DNA of 64,000 nt from Streptomyces sp. IMTB 2501 (GTDB lineage: Bacteria; Actinomycetota; Actinomycetes; Streptomycetales; Streptomycetaceae), in the NCBI RefSeq assembly GCF_001953885.1, contig NZ_MQUS01000008.1, forward strand, positions 223,308 to 287,307, written 5' to 3'. Shown here in pieces: positions 43,798-52,124 of this stretch. Every line of letters begins with the position of its first letter. Position 1 is the first letter of the stretch. The translations under genes and the position numbers were made by a program. The notes under the pieces are model-generated. The model did no database searches and had not been told where the DNA came from. It saw nothing but the letters and a program-made list of their open reading frames with translations.

Positions 43798-43828
43798 AAG
43801 GCCCCGCCGCTTGAAGCGGCGGGGCCTT
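43798..43828. terminator. Terminator between the MFS gene and ssrA
   Basis: AAGGCCCCGCCGC (43798-43810) pairs perfectly with 43816-43828 around TTGAA. It serves the MFS gene on the plus strand and tmRNA on the minus strand. Confidence 0.85.
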
Positions 43829-43859
43829 CGCCCACATGGGGTGCCCCCGGAGGGGCTCG

Positions 43860-44225
43860 TGGAGATGGCGGGAATCGAACCCGCGTCCAACGGTGCGGAA
43901 CCAGGGCTTCTCCGTGTGCAGTTCGCTGCGCTTTTCTCAGCCCCGGCAATCACGCGAACAAGTCGCCGACGGGCTCAGTCACTGTTTGGTTTCCCTTTTC
44001 ACCCCGTGACCGGGATCAAGGTTTAGTTCCCTAGCTGATGCCAGGATCCGGGTCGGGAACAGCCCCGGGCTGACACTTCGCAAGTCGCTACTTAGGCAGC
44101 GAGGGCGAAGGAATCGCGCTTGGTGTTGGCGATTATTTGTTTCGGCCTGTGGTTTACGAGATCATGGCCGCTTCCTCGACACGCTTCCCCTGCTTCGACA
44201 GCCGCTGTCGAAACCGATCATCCCC
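43860..44225 (-). ncRNA. ssrA: Transfer-messenger RNA (tmRNA)
   Basis: The 5' end GGGGATG (44225 downwards) pairs with the 3' CATCTCC, forming the tRNA-like acceptor, with the T-arm GGGTTCGATTCCC near the 3' end. The CCA is not encoded. The tag reading frame (44130 down to 44092) reads ANTKRDSFALAA and stop TAA, an actinobacterial-type tag ending in ALAA. Together with SmpB it rescues stalled ribosomes and marks proteins for proteolysis. smpB lies upstream on the same strand. No integrase is found at this common attachment locus. Confidence 0.95.
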
Positions 44226-44326
44226 ATGTTGATTTCTCAAGGTGCACACCGGCCGCTCGCGTCCGGTGCTGGTGCCATCGTACGGGAACAACGCGGGCCC
44301 GTGCCAGCGTATTCCCACCGACCGGC

Positions 44327-44806
44327 CTAGCCGCGCTGACGCCTGCGCGCCGACGCCATGGCCCGGTCCGCCTCGCGGCGGTCCTGCTGCTCGCGCAGGG
44401 TCTGGCGCTTGTCGTACTCCTTCTTGCCCTTCGCCAGCGCGATCTCGACCTTGGCCCGGCCGTCCTTGAAGTACAGGGCGAGGGGCACGATCGTGTGACC
44501 CGTCTCCTGGGACTTGGACTCCAGCTTCTCGATCTCCACGCGATGCAGAAGCAGCTTCCGCTTGCGGCGGGCGCTGTGGTTGGTCCAGGTGCCCTGGCTG
44601 TACTCGGGGACGTGCACGTTGTGCAGCCACGCCTCGTGGCCGTCCAGCTGGACGAAGCCGTCGACCAGCGAGGCCCGTCCCTGGCGCAGTGACTTCACCT
44701 CGGTGCCCATGAGGACCAGACCGGCCTCGTAGGTGTCGAGGATGTGGTAGTCATGCCGCGCCTTCTTGTTCTGCGCGATCAGCTTGCGCCCTTTTTCCTT
44801 AGCCAT
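44327..44806 (-). CDS. smpB: SsrA-binding protein SmpB
   Basis: 159 residues. The OB-fold family pattern is complete: ARHDYHILDTYEAGLVLMGTEVKSLRQGRASLVDGFV, HVPEYSQG and VPLALYFKDGRAKVEIALAKGKKEYDKR. It carries tmRNA into the ribosome. ATG 44804-44806 gives the normal MAKEKGRKLIAQNKKARHDY start. It lies directly upstream of ssrA and 96 bases after ctpA on the same strand. Confidence 0.95.
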   Translation of the reverse strand: MAKEKGRKLIAQNKKARHDYHILDTYEAGLVLMGTEVKSLRQGRASLVDGFVQLDGHEAWLHNVHVPEYSQGTWTNHSARRKRKLLLHRVEIEKLESKSQETGHTIVPLALYFKDGRAKVEIALAKGKKEYDKRQTLREQQDRREADRAMASARRRQRG

Positions 44807-44902
44807 AGTGCCGACCATTTTGGCACTACGGAGGGGCTGTGCGTACAGCCGATTAACACGAGGCCAAGAAGGACCGAGAGGGACCGCAAGGCCCACGCAT
44901 GA

Positions 44903-46075
44903 CTACGAGGGGTCACCCAGGCCGGTGAGGACCGTCTCCGCCCGCTGCAGGGCGTCCTCCTGGCCCGCGTCCAGGTCCGGGGTGATGCCCCGGCCGTCGA
45001 CCGCATGGCCCGAGGGGGTGCGGTAGTGGCCGACGGTCAGCTCGGCCACCGAGCCGTCGGGCAGCGTGGTCGGCATCTGGATGGAGCCCTTGCCGAAGGT
45101 GCGCGAACCGATCACCACCGCGCGGCCCCGGTCCTGCAGCGCCCCGGTGAGCATCTCGGCCGCGCTCATCGTGCCACCGTCGACCAGGACGACCAGGGGC
45201 CGGGAGGTGTCGCCGCCGGGGTCGGCGTGCAGGGAGCGCGGGGCGCCGTCGACGTCGTAGGTGGCGACCAGGCCGCCGTCGAGGAAGGCGGAGGCGGTCT
45301 CCACCGCCTCGGTCACCAGGCCGCCGGAGTTGCCGCGCAGGTCGAGGACGACCCCGGCGTCGGCCGGGGCCTGCCGCAGCGCGGCCCGCACGGCGTCGCC
45401 GGAGCCCTTGGTGAACGCGGCGATCTTGACGACGGTGACCCCGCCGGTCAGTCTGCGCTCGGTGACGGAGTCGGTGGACAGGCTCGCCCGGCGCAGTCTC
45501 TCGGTCCACACGCGCGTGCCACGTTCCAGGCCCACGGTGACGGTCGTACCGGCGGCCGCGTCGTCGGCGTCGCCGCGCAGCAGGGAGACGACCTCGGTGA
45601 CCGGCCGTCCGTCGACCTTGCTGCCGTCGACGCTGCGCAGCCGGTCGCCCGTGCGGATCCCGGCCTCGGCGGCCGGCGACCCGGGCTGCACCTTGGTCAC
45701 CTCGATCCGGCCGTCCCGCGCGCGTGCCGCCCACAGTCCGACGCCGGTGTACCGGCCGTCGAGGGACTCCTGGAACTCCTGGTACTCGCCTTCGGAGTAG
45801 ACGGCGCCCCAGCGGTCCCCGCTGCGGCTCACGGCCCGCTCGGCGGCCTCCATCGGGGACTTGCCGTCGGCCATCGCCTCGGCGGCGGCCTTCTGGACGT
45901 CCTCGTGCCGGGTGGCCGTGGGCGCCGGGCCGACGGCGGCCTTCCGCGCGGTGGCGTCGGGCTCCGGGAAGGAGCCGGTCGCGGCGCCGGTGACCAGGAC
46001 TCCGGCGAAGACCAATGTCAGGGCGGCCCCGCGGCGAGTGCGGCGGGGCTGAGAGAACCGGTCTCGGCCTGACAT
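44903..46075 (-). CDS. ctpA: Carboxy-terminal processing protease (S41, CtpA type)
   Basis: 390 residues. An N-terminal signal anchor (about 18-36) is followed by a helical region, a PDZ domain (about 105-190, GVGLWAARARDGRIEVTKVQPGSPAAEAGIRTGDRL) and the S41 catalytic domain. The nucleophile is in VDGGTMSAAEML and the Lys in RTFGKGSIQ, so the Ser-Lys dyad is intact. It acts outside the membrane, probably on envelope or cell-division proteins. It sits between ftsX and smpB with a hairpin separating it from ftsX. Confidence 0.92.
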   Translation of the reverse strand: MSGRDRFSQPRRTRRGAALTLVFAGVLVTGAATGSFPEPDATARKAAVGPAPTATRHEDVQKAAAEAMADGKSPMEAAERAVSRSGDRWGAVYSEGEYQEFQESLDGRYTGVGLWAARARDGRIEVTKVQPGSPAAEAGIRTGDRLRSVDGSKVDGRPVTEVVSLLRGDADDAAAGTTVTVGLERGTRVWTERLRRASLSTDSVTERRLTGGVTVVKIAAFTKGSGDAVRAALRQAPADAGVVLDLRGNSGGLVTEAVETASAFLDGGLVATYDVDGAPRSLHADPGGDTSRPLVVLVDGGTMSAAEMLTGALQDRGRAVVIGSRTFGKGSIQMPTTLPDGSVAELTVGHYRTPSGHAVDGRGITPDLDAGQEDALQRAETVLTGLGDPS

Positions 46076-46099
46076 GGCCGTGAGTCTAGGACAAGGCGA

Positions 46100-46131
46100 A
46101 GGGCCGTACGGCCGGATGTCCGTACGGCCCT
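46100..46131. terminator. Hairpin between ftsX and ctpA
   Basis: AGGGCCGTACGG (46100-46111) pairs perfectly with 46120-46131 around an 8-base loop. It lies 11 bases past the ftsX stop and 25 bases before the ctpA start. Confidence 0.75.
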
Positions 46132-46142
46132 CTTGGTATGCG

Positions 46143-47060
46143 TCACACCTTCAGGTACTTGCGCAGCGCGAAGAATGCCGCCAGCGACGGCATCAGCACG
46201 CTCGTGGCGAGGATCAGCGGCAGCTTGGTCAACACCGCGTTCCAGCCCACGAAGTTGATGAGCGTGAGGTGGTGGGAGAGGTCCATGCCGTGGTCGATGG
46301 TGAAGTACCGGCCGACCACCAGGGCCACGCAGGCGAGCCCGCCGCCGATGAGTCCGGCGACCGCGGCCTCGGCGATGAACGGCGCCTGGATGTAGAAGCC
46401 CGAGGCACCGACCAGGCGCATGATCCCGGTCTCGCGCCGACGGCTGAACGCCGAGACGCGCACGGTGTTGATGATCAGCAGCAGGGCGACGATCAGCATC
46501 ATCGCCATCACGCCGAGCGCGCCCCGGTTCATCAGATTCAGCAGTGTGAAGAGGTTGTCCAGGATGCCCTTCTGGTCCTGCACGGACTGCACACCGGCGC
46601 GCCCGTTGAAGGCCGACGCGATGACCTGGTACTTCTGCGGGTCCTTGAGTTTGATCCGGTACGACTCCTGCATCTGGTCCGGCGTCAGCGAGCTGGCCAG
46701 CGGAGAGTTGCCGAACTGCTCCTTGTAGTGCTTGTACGCCTCGTCCTGCGACTCGTAGGACACCTTCTCCACGACCGGCATCGCGCGCAGGTCGTGCAGG
46801 ATCTGGTTCTTCTGGTCCTGGGTGACCGCGCCCTTGGCGCAGTTGACGTCCGAGTCGGCGTCGTGCTTGTTGCACAGGAAGATCGAGACGTTGACCTTGT
46901 CGTACCAGTAGCCCTTCATGGTGCTCACCTGGTCGCTCATCAGCAGCGAGCCGCCGAAGAGGGCCAGGGACAGGGCGACGGAGACGATGACGGCGAAGGT
47001 CATCGTCAGATTGCGGCGGAGACCGACACCGATCTCCGACAGGACGAACTGGGCGCGCAT
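46143..47060 (-). CDS. ftsX: Cell-division ABC transporter permease FtsX
   Basis: 305 residues, four helices. The large extracytoplasmic loop after helix 1 (about 45-165) carries two Cys (FLCNKHD and VNCAKG). The FtsX signature at INTVRVSAFSRRRETGIMRLVGASGFYIQAPFIAE is present. With FtsE it regulates peptidoglycan hydrolases during division or sporulation. It starts 34 bases after ftsE on the same strand. Confidence 0.95.
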   Translation of the reverse strand: MRAQFVLSEIGVGLRRNLTMTFAVIVSVALSLALFGGSLLMSDQVSTMKGYWYDKVNVSIFLCNKHDADSDVNCAKGAVTQDQKNQILHDLRAMPVVEKVSYESQDEAYKHYKEQFGNSPLASSLTPDQMQESYRIKLKDPQKYQVIASAFNGRAGVQSVQDQKGILDNLFTLLNLMNRGALGVMAMMLIVALLLIINTVRVSAFSRRRETGIMRLVGASGFYIQAPFIAEAAVAGLIGGGLACVALVVGRYFTIDHGMDLSHHLTLINFVGWNAVLTKLPLILATSVLMPSLAAFFALRKYLKV

Positions 47061-47094
47061 GGCGTCTGGTCGAGCCTTTCCGTCGTGAACTTGC

Positions 47095-47784
47095 TTAGTG
47101 CTGGTAGCCGTAGACGCCGCGGGCCTGGTCGCGGACGAGGCGGCCCTTCTCCAGCTCGATGACGCGCTTGCGCATCTGGTCCACGATGTTCTGATCGTGT
47201 GTCGCCATGATGACGGTGGTGCCCGTCCGGTTGATCCGGTCGAGCAGCTTCATGATGCCGACGGAGGTCTGCGGGTCGAGGTTGCCGGTGGGCTCGTCGG
47301 CGATGAGCAGCTTGGGCCGGTTGACGAAGGCCCGCGCGATGGCCACGCGCTGCTGCTCACCACCGGACAGCTCGCCGGGCATCCGCTCCTCCTTGCCGCC
47401 GAGCCCGACGAGGTCGAGCACCTGCGGCACGGACTTGCGGATCTCGCCGCGGGACTTGCCGATGACCTCCTGGGCGAAGGCCACGTTCTCCGCGACGGTC
47501 TTGTTCGGCAGGAGCCGGAAGTCCTGGAACACCGTCCCCAGCTGGCGGCGCATCTGGGGCACCTTCCAGTTGGAGAGGCGTGCGAGGTCCTTGCCCAGCA
47601 CGTGCACCTGTCCGTGGCTGCACCGCTCCTCGCGGAGGATGAGCCGCAGGAAGGTGGACTTTCCGGAGCCGGAGGACCCCACGAGGAAGACGAACTCGCC
47701 CTTGTCCACCTCCAGGGAGACATCCCTGAGTGCGGGGCGGGTCTGCTTGGGGTAGACCTTGGAGACGTTGTCGAATCGGATCAC
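47095..47784 (-). CDS. ftsE: Cell-division ATP-binding protein FtsE
   Basis: 229 residues. Walker A GSSGSGKSTFLRLI, signature LSGGEQQRVAIARA, Walker B LLIADEPTGNLD and switch ATHDQNIVD are all present. The GTG at 47782-47784 gives the family start IRFDNVSKVYP. It is the ATPase of FtsEX, first in the ftsE-ftsX pair. The 235 bases upstream hold its promoter and that of the divergent zinc-ribbon gene. Confidence 0.95.
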   Translation of the reverse strand: MIRFDNVSKVYPKQTRPALRDVSLEVDKGEFVFLVGSSGSGKSTFLRLILREERCSHGQVHVLGKDLARLSNWKVPQMRRQLGTVFQDFRLLPNKTVAENVAFAQEVIGKSRGEIRKSVPQVLDLVGLGGKEERMPGELSGGEQQRVAIARAFVNRPKLLIADEPTGNLDPQTSVGIMKLLDRINRTGTTVIMATHDQNIVDQMRKRVIELEKGRLVRDQARGVYGYQH

Positions 47785-47958
47785 GGATGCACCACGGGTC
47801 GCCGGGGGTAGATGAGCGTGACCATACGCGAACCGGGTGTGCAAGTGCAGTCGCAGGTCGAGGTTGGGGCAGGCTTGTCGTTTTTGTACCTGCTCCTGAT
47901 GTCGCCCCGCTCTCCGGAGGCCCGCGCGGGGCTTGCGCGAACCTGGCACAGTGGAGGG

Positions 47959-47984
47959 GGAACGTTCTCGTTCCTGTGAGCGTT
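47959..47984 (+). promoter_or_regulatory. Possible ECF-type promoter for the zinc-ribbon gene
   Basis: GGAAC (47959-47963) and CGTT (47981-47984) are 17 bases apart, similar to envelope-stress ECF promoters such as those of Streptomyces sigma-E. A 6-bp dyad GGAACG/CGTTCC overlaps the -35 box. The start codon is 36 bases downstream. Confidence 0.4.
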
Positions 47985-48019
47985 GTACGAGTTATGGCCG
48001 GAGCAAGGAGGGCGACCGC

Positions 48020-48211
48020 ATGACGTACGACCGGTTGGTGTGCGCGAACTGCGCGGCGCCCGTGAGCGAGGGCCGGTGCCCGGTGTGCCGTGCCAACCGC
48101 GAGCGACTGCAGCAAGAGGGTTTTCTGGGCGGGGTGAACCCGATGGCGCTGATCGCGCTGCTGGCGGTGCTGATCGCCGCGGTGGCGCTGCTGGCGCACC
48201 AGACCGCGTAA
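48020..48211 (+). CDS. Zinc-ribbon membrane microprotein
   Basis: 63 residues. The N-terminal half has two CxxC pairs (CANC and CPVC), a likely zinc ribbon. The C-terminal half is a single transmembrane helix (about 40-60, PMALIALLAVLIAAVALLAH). A strong AAGGAGG precedes ATG 48020. Streptomyces carry this short protein divergently from ftsE. It might be a small partner of a membrane complex, but its function is unknown. Confidence 0.8.
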   Translation: MTYDRLVCANCAAPVSEGRCPVCRANRERLQQEGFLGGVNPMALIALLAVLIAAVALLAHQTA

Positions 48212-48233
48212 GAAGAGCCCCCAGAAACCCGTC

Positions 48234-48262
48234 AGGGCCCGGAGCGCCAAGCTCCGGGCCCT
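48234..48262. terminator. Terminator after the zinc-ribbon gene
   Basis: AGGGCCCGGAGC (48234-48245) pairs perfectly with 48251-48262 around GCCAA. It also faces the end of the converging LAETG gene. Confidence 0.85.
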
Positions 48263-48305
48263 TCGGTTTGCACATCAGGCGCGCTGCGTGACCGTACGGC
48301 TACGC

Positions 48306-49274
48306 TCAGGCGGCCGCGCCGCCCCGGCCGTTCACCAGCCGCGGCAGGACACGGAAGCCGATGCCGCCGGCGATCATCGTCGCGGCACCGATCACCAGGA
48401 ACATGGTCTCGCCGGCACCGGTCTCGGCGAGCTGCTTGCCGTGACCCTGGCTCTTGTTGTCGGAGCCCGTGTCGGTGAGGGCCGAGGAGCCCTGGTCCTG
48501 GGTGGCGTTGTTGTTGCCGCCCTGAGGGGTGTCGTTGTTGCCACCGGTGCTGGAGGAGCCACCGGTGCTGCTCGAACCACCGGTGCTGCTCGAACCACCG
48601 GTGCTGCTGGAGCCGCCGGTCGTGCTGGAGCCACCGGTGCTGCTCGAACCACCGGTCGTGCTGGAGCCGCCAGTGCTGGAGCCGCCAGTGGTGGAACCGC
48701 CAGTGGTGGAACCGCCGGTGGTAGAACCGCCGGTGGTAGAACCGCCGGTGGTAGAACCGCCAGTGGTGGAGCCGCCAGTGGTGGAGCCGCCGGTAGAGGC
48801 ATCGCCACCGGTACCGTTACCGCCGCCGGTGTTGCCGTTGTCACCACCGTTGCCGTTGCCGCCACCGGTGTTGCCATTGTCACCGCCGGTCGTGCCGCCG
48901 CCGATGACACCGCCAATGGTGACGTCACCGGAGGTGGAGGCGTCACCGCCCGTGGTGCCGGTGCCACCGGTGGTGCCGGTACCGCCAGTGGTGCTGGTAC
49001 CGCCGGTGGTGGTACCGCCGGTGGAAGCGTCGCCACCGGTGGTGGAGCCGCCGGTGCCGTTGGTGCCGCCGTCGGTGGTGCAGATGGCGATCGGGCAGCC
49101 GCCGTCGGTGCCGCCGTCGTCCCCGGCGTTCGTGTGCACGCCCAGGTTGATCGGGCCGGCCTGGACATCGATGCCCGCGGCGGAGGCCGCGCCGGCGGCG
49201 GTCAGTGACGCACCGGCCGCGATCACGGTGCCCGCGGCTATCCGCGCGACCCGGATCCGCGTCTTCTTCGTCAT
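48306..49274 (-). CDS. LAETG sortase-anchored repetitive surface protein
   Basis: 322 residues. A signal peptide (1-32, ending ASA) leads into a short N-terminal segment with two Cys (GCPIAICT). The bulk (about 65-255) is Gly/Thr/Ser repeats of the type STTGG, SSTGG and GGNGN. A sorting signal LAETG at 282-286 is followed by a hydrophobic helix and a positively charged tail (RLVNGRG). LAXTG is the motif used by class E sortases in Streptomyces, as for long chaplins. The protein should be covalently attached to the wall as a flexible stalk. No sortase gene lies nearby. Confidence 0.88.
   Translation of the reverse strand: MTKKTRIRVARIAAGTVIAAGASLTAAGAASAAGIDVQAGPINLGVHTNAGDDGGTDGGCPIAICTTDGGTNGTGGSTTGGDASTGGTTTGGTSTTGGTGTTGGTGTTGGDASTSGDVTIGGVIGGGTTGGDNGNTGGGNGNGGDNGNTGGGNGTGGDASTGGSTTGGSTTGGSTTGGSTTGGSTTGGSTTGGSTTGGSSTGGSSTTGGSSSTGGSSTTGGSSSTGGSSSTGGSSSTGGSSSTGGNNDTPQGGNNNATQDQGSSALTDTGSDNKSQGHGKQLAETGAGETMFLVIGAATMIAGGIGFRVLPRLVNGRGGAAA
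48529..49060 (-). repeat. Coding repeat of Gly-Thr/Ser units
   Basis: Tandem 15-bp units of pattern (GGN)(ACN/TCN)... encode STTGG and SSTGG pentapeptides, densest at 48540-48800. The DNA is a short-period microsatellite-like array and a likely hotspot for copy-number change. Confidence 0.85.
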
Positions 49275-49532
49275 ATGGTTGCTACCCCCAGTAGCTGTTC
49301 GTCAATGAGGCGGCGTGGGGCGTTGCCGTGATCGACGGGAGGCAGCCGGTGACGAAGTCCGCGTCAACTCATTCCCCCGGTTCACATGCGCCCCTTTAAG
49401 TACGCATGCCGCGTGTCACCCTTCCGATTTTTCAAAGCAACGTCAAGGCCGTTGCGGGCGCATTGTCCCTTGAGTGATCGTTTGGGGTGAGTTGAAGCCT
49501 GTGAGTGTGATGTAAAACCCAGACAAAAGACA

Positions 49533-49557
49533 AACTGCCGCCTCTCGGGCGGCAGTT
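49533..49557 (-). terminator. Intrinsic terminator of prfB
   Basis: AACTGCCGCC (49533-49542) pairs perfectly with GGCGGCAGTT (49548-49557). On the minus strand it is followed by TTTGTCTTTTG, a U-rich run unusual for this genome. Confidence 0.85.
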
Positions 49558-49572
49558 GTCATGTCGACAAAG

Positions 49573-50679
49573 TTACTTCTCCTGCTGCTTGCGCCAGCGA
49601 ATACCGGCCTCCAGGAAGCCGTCGATCTCGCCGTTGAACACGGCCTCGGGGTTGCCGACCTCGAACTCGGTGCGCAGGTCCTTCACCATCTGGTACGGGT
49701 GCAGCACGTACGAACGCATCTGGTTGCCCCAGGAGTTGCCGCCGTCGCCCTTGAGGGCGTCCATCTTGGCCTGCTCCTCCTGCCGGCGGCGCTCCAGCAG
49801 CTTGGCCTGGAGGACGTTCATGGCCGTGGCCTTGTTCTGGATCTGCGAGCGCTCGTTCTGGCAGGAGACCACGATGCCGGTCGGGAGGTGCGTGATGCGG
49901 ACCGCGGAGTCGGTCGTGTTGACGCCCTGGCCCCCGGGGCCGGAGGACCGGTAGACGTCGATGCGCAGGTCGGACTCGTCGATCTCGACGTGGTCGGACT
50001 GCTCGACGACCGGGAGCACCTCGACACCCGCGAAGGAGGTCTGACGGCGGCCCTGGTTGTCGAAGGGCGAGATCCGCACGAGACGGTGCGTGCCCTGCTC
50101 GACGGACAGGGTGCCGTAGGCGTACGGCGCCTGGACGGAGAAGGTGGTCGACTTGATGCCGGCCTCTTCGGCGTACGACGTCTCGATGAGCTCGGTCTTG
50201 TAGCCGCGCTGCTCGGCCCAGCGCAGGTACATGCGCTGCAGCTTCTCGGCGAAGTCGGCGGCGTCGACGCCACCGGCCTCGGCGCGGATGTTGACCAGCG
50301 CCTCACGGGAGTCGTACTCGCCGGACAGAAGGGTGCGGACCTCCATCTCGTCCAGCGACTTCCGCACCGCGGCCAGCTCGGACTCGGCCTCGGCGCGGGT
50401 GTCCGGGTCGTCCTCCTCCTCGGCCATCTCGAAGAGGACGGCGAGATCGTCGATCCGGCCGCGCAGCGCCTCCGCCTTCCTGACCTCGGCCTGGAGGTGG
50501 GAGAGCTTGCTGGTGATCTTCTGCGCCTCGTCCGGGTTGTCCCAGAGGGACGGCGCGGCCGCCTGCTCCTCGAGCACGGCGATGTCTGCCCTCAACGTGT
50601 CGAGGTCCAGGACGGCCTCGATCGACTCCATGGTCGAGGAGAGGGACTTCAGCTCTTCGGATACATCGACGACTGCCAC
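49573..50679 (-). CDS. prfB: Peptide chain release factor 2
   Basis: 368 residues. The stop-codon recognition tripeptide SPF (RISPFD) identifies RF2, and GGQ is in SSGPGGQGVNTTDSAVRITH. GTG start at 50677-50679. The frame is continuous from the start, so the programmed +1 frameshift known in Escherichia coli prfB is absent. It recognises UGA and UAA; UGA is the commonest stop in this genome. An intrinsic terminator follows directly. Confidence 0.95.
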   Translation of the reverse strand: MAVVDVSEELKSLSSTMESIEAVLDLDTLRADIAVLEEQAAAPSLWDNPDEAQKITSKLSHLQAEVRKAEALRGRIDDLAVLFEMAEEEDDPDTRAEAESELAAVRKSLDEMEVRTLLSGEYDSREALVNIRAEAGGVDAADFAEKLQRMYLRWAEQRGYKTELIETSYAEEAGIKSTTFSVQAPYAYGTLSVEQGTHRLVRISPFDNQGRRQTSFAGVEVLPVVEQSDHVEIDESDLRIDVYRSSGPGGQGVNTTDSAVRITHLPTGIVVSCQNERSQIQNKATAMNVLQAKLLERRRQEEQAKMDALKGDGGNSWGNQMRSYVLHPYQMVKDLRTEFEVGNPEAVFNGEIDGFLEAGIRWRKQQEK

Positions 50680-50740
50680 GCCTTCAAGCGTAACGGCTGT
50701 GGCAACCGACCTGGGCCGTGCTGCACCGCGGAGGGTGCCC

Positions 50741-51967
50741 TCAGGGGGTCGATGTGCTGTGGGTGTCCTGCGCCGGGCCGCCGTCGCCACCGGAAGAGGC
50801 CAGGTACGCGCCGACGCCCACGACGGCCGCCACGGCCAGCCCGGCCACGCCCAGCGTGATCCGGCGCCGTCGTACCGTCGCCCGATGCTTGGCCGAGCCC
50901 GGCCGTGGCGCGCCTGCGGTCCGGGGAGCGCGGGCCGTCCCGTGCGCACCGCCCGCCAGCTCGTCCGCCCCGGGCACCCGCATCGACGTGTGCGTGTCCC
51001 GGTTGGAGTCCGGCTTGGCTCCGGGGACGAGGGACACCGCGCCCCGCCGGCGTACCGGCTCGCCCGTCGGCGCGTCCGCCGGCCCGGACTCCTCGGCCTC
51101 CTCCTCGGAGAGGTCCGGCTCGTCCACGTCCAGCGGCGGCATCCCGGCCAGCGTCGGCAGCTGCTCGCGCAGCCGCGCCGCCAGCTCCGAGGCGCGCAGC
51201 CGGGACGCGGGCGCCTTGGCCAGGCACTGCACGAGCAGCTGCCACAGCTCCTCGGGGATGCCGGGGAGGGGGACGACCGTCTCCGTGACGTGCCGTCGTA
51301 GCACCGCTCCCGGGTGCCCGCCGCCGAAGGGGGTGAAGCCGGCCAGCAGCTCGTACAGCACCGTCGCGAGGGCGTAGATGTCCACGGAGGCCCGCGGTGG
51401 CAGGCCCTCGACGATCTCGGGGGCCAGGTAGTCCGGCGTGCCGATGATCTTCGTGGCGCGGGTCCGCTTCGGTGAGTCGATCAGCTTGGCGACGCCGAAG
51501 TCGGTGAGCAGGGCGGGGTGGGCGCCGCCGGGGCCGAGCGGGCCCTGCATGTCGAGGAGGACGTTCTCGGGCTTGACGTCCCGGTGGACGACCCCGGCCG
51601 CGTGGGCCGCCGCCAGCGCGTCGGCGATGTCGGCGACGATCGCCACGGCCGCCTCGGGGGCGAGCCGCCGCTCGCGCTCCAGACGGGTCCGCAGATCGGT
51701 GCCGCGCACCAGGTCCATGACCAGGGCCAGGTCGTTGCCGTCGACGACCAGATCGCGCACGGTGACAATGTGCGGGTGCTCCAGGCCGAGCAGCGCGGTG
51801 CGCTCCTGGACGAAGCGTCCGACGAGCTCCTCGTCGGAGGCGAGGTCCTCACGCAGCAGCTTGACGGCGACGGGGCCCTCGGGTCCCTCGCCCAGCCACA
51901 CCGTGCCGGCGCTGCCCCGCCCCAGGATCTGGTTCGCGGTGTACCGGCTGCCGATCTTCCGTGCCAA
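50741..51967 (-). CDS. pkaB: Ser/Thr protein kinase PkaB
   Basis: 408 residues. The Hanks kinase domain (about 8-265) has the glycine loop LGRGSAGTVWLG, Lys in VAVKLL, catalytic HRDVKPENVLL and DFGVAKL. A Pro/Glu-rich linker, a transmembrane helix (about 372-393, ITLGVAGLAVAAVVGVGAYLA) and a short extracytoplasmic tail follow. TTG 51965-51967 is chosen because GGAG lies five bases upstream and no in-frame ATG or GTG fits. It lies 157 bases downstream of pkaA on the same strand, as in S. coelicolor. Confidence 0.9.
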   Translation of the reverse strand: MARKIGSRYTANQILGRGSAGTVWLGEGPEGPVAVKLLREDLASDEELVGRFVQERTALLGLEHPHIVTVRDLVVDGNDLALVMDLVRGTDLRTRLERERRLAPEAAVAIVADIADALAAAHAAGVVHRDVKPENVLLDMQGPLGPGGAHPALLTDFGVAKLIDSPKRTRATKIIGTPDYLAPEIVEGLPPRASVDIYALATVLYELLAGFTPFGGGHPGAVLRRHVTETVVPLPGIPEELWQLLVQCLAKAPASRLRASELAARLREQLPTLAGMPPLDVDEPDLSEEEAEESGPADAPTGEPVRRRGAVSLVPGAKPDSNRDTHTSMRVPGADELAGGAHGTARAPRTAGAPRPGSAKHRATVRRRRITLGVAGLAVAAVVGVGAYLASSGGDGGPAQDTHSTSTP

Positions 51968-52124
51968 GACTGCTCCTACAGACGCGCGTTGTCGCGTGGT
52001 GCCGAATAAAACTACGCGTCCGACGAGCCAACCTTCACCGCAGCGGCGGAAATCACCCGCCAGATGTCGACAAATCCGCAAACTCGCGGTCAGTTACCGC
52101 GAGTACGCGCCGTTCGGTGGCCGT

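Noticed and set aside
43860..44225. Integrated element at the tmRNA attachment site
   Set aside because: No integrase, direct repeat of the 3' end or compositional shift was found next to ssrA.
48529..48800. CRISPR-like regular repeats
   Set aside because: The units are 15 bp, contiguous without spacers, and translate in frame to Gly/Thr/Ser repeats of the surface protein.
49573..50679. Programmed frameshift in prfB
   Set aside because: The reading frame is continuous from the start with no early in-frame UGA.
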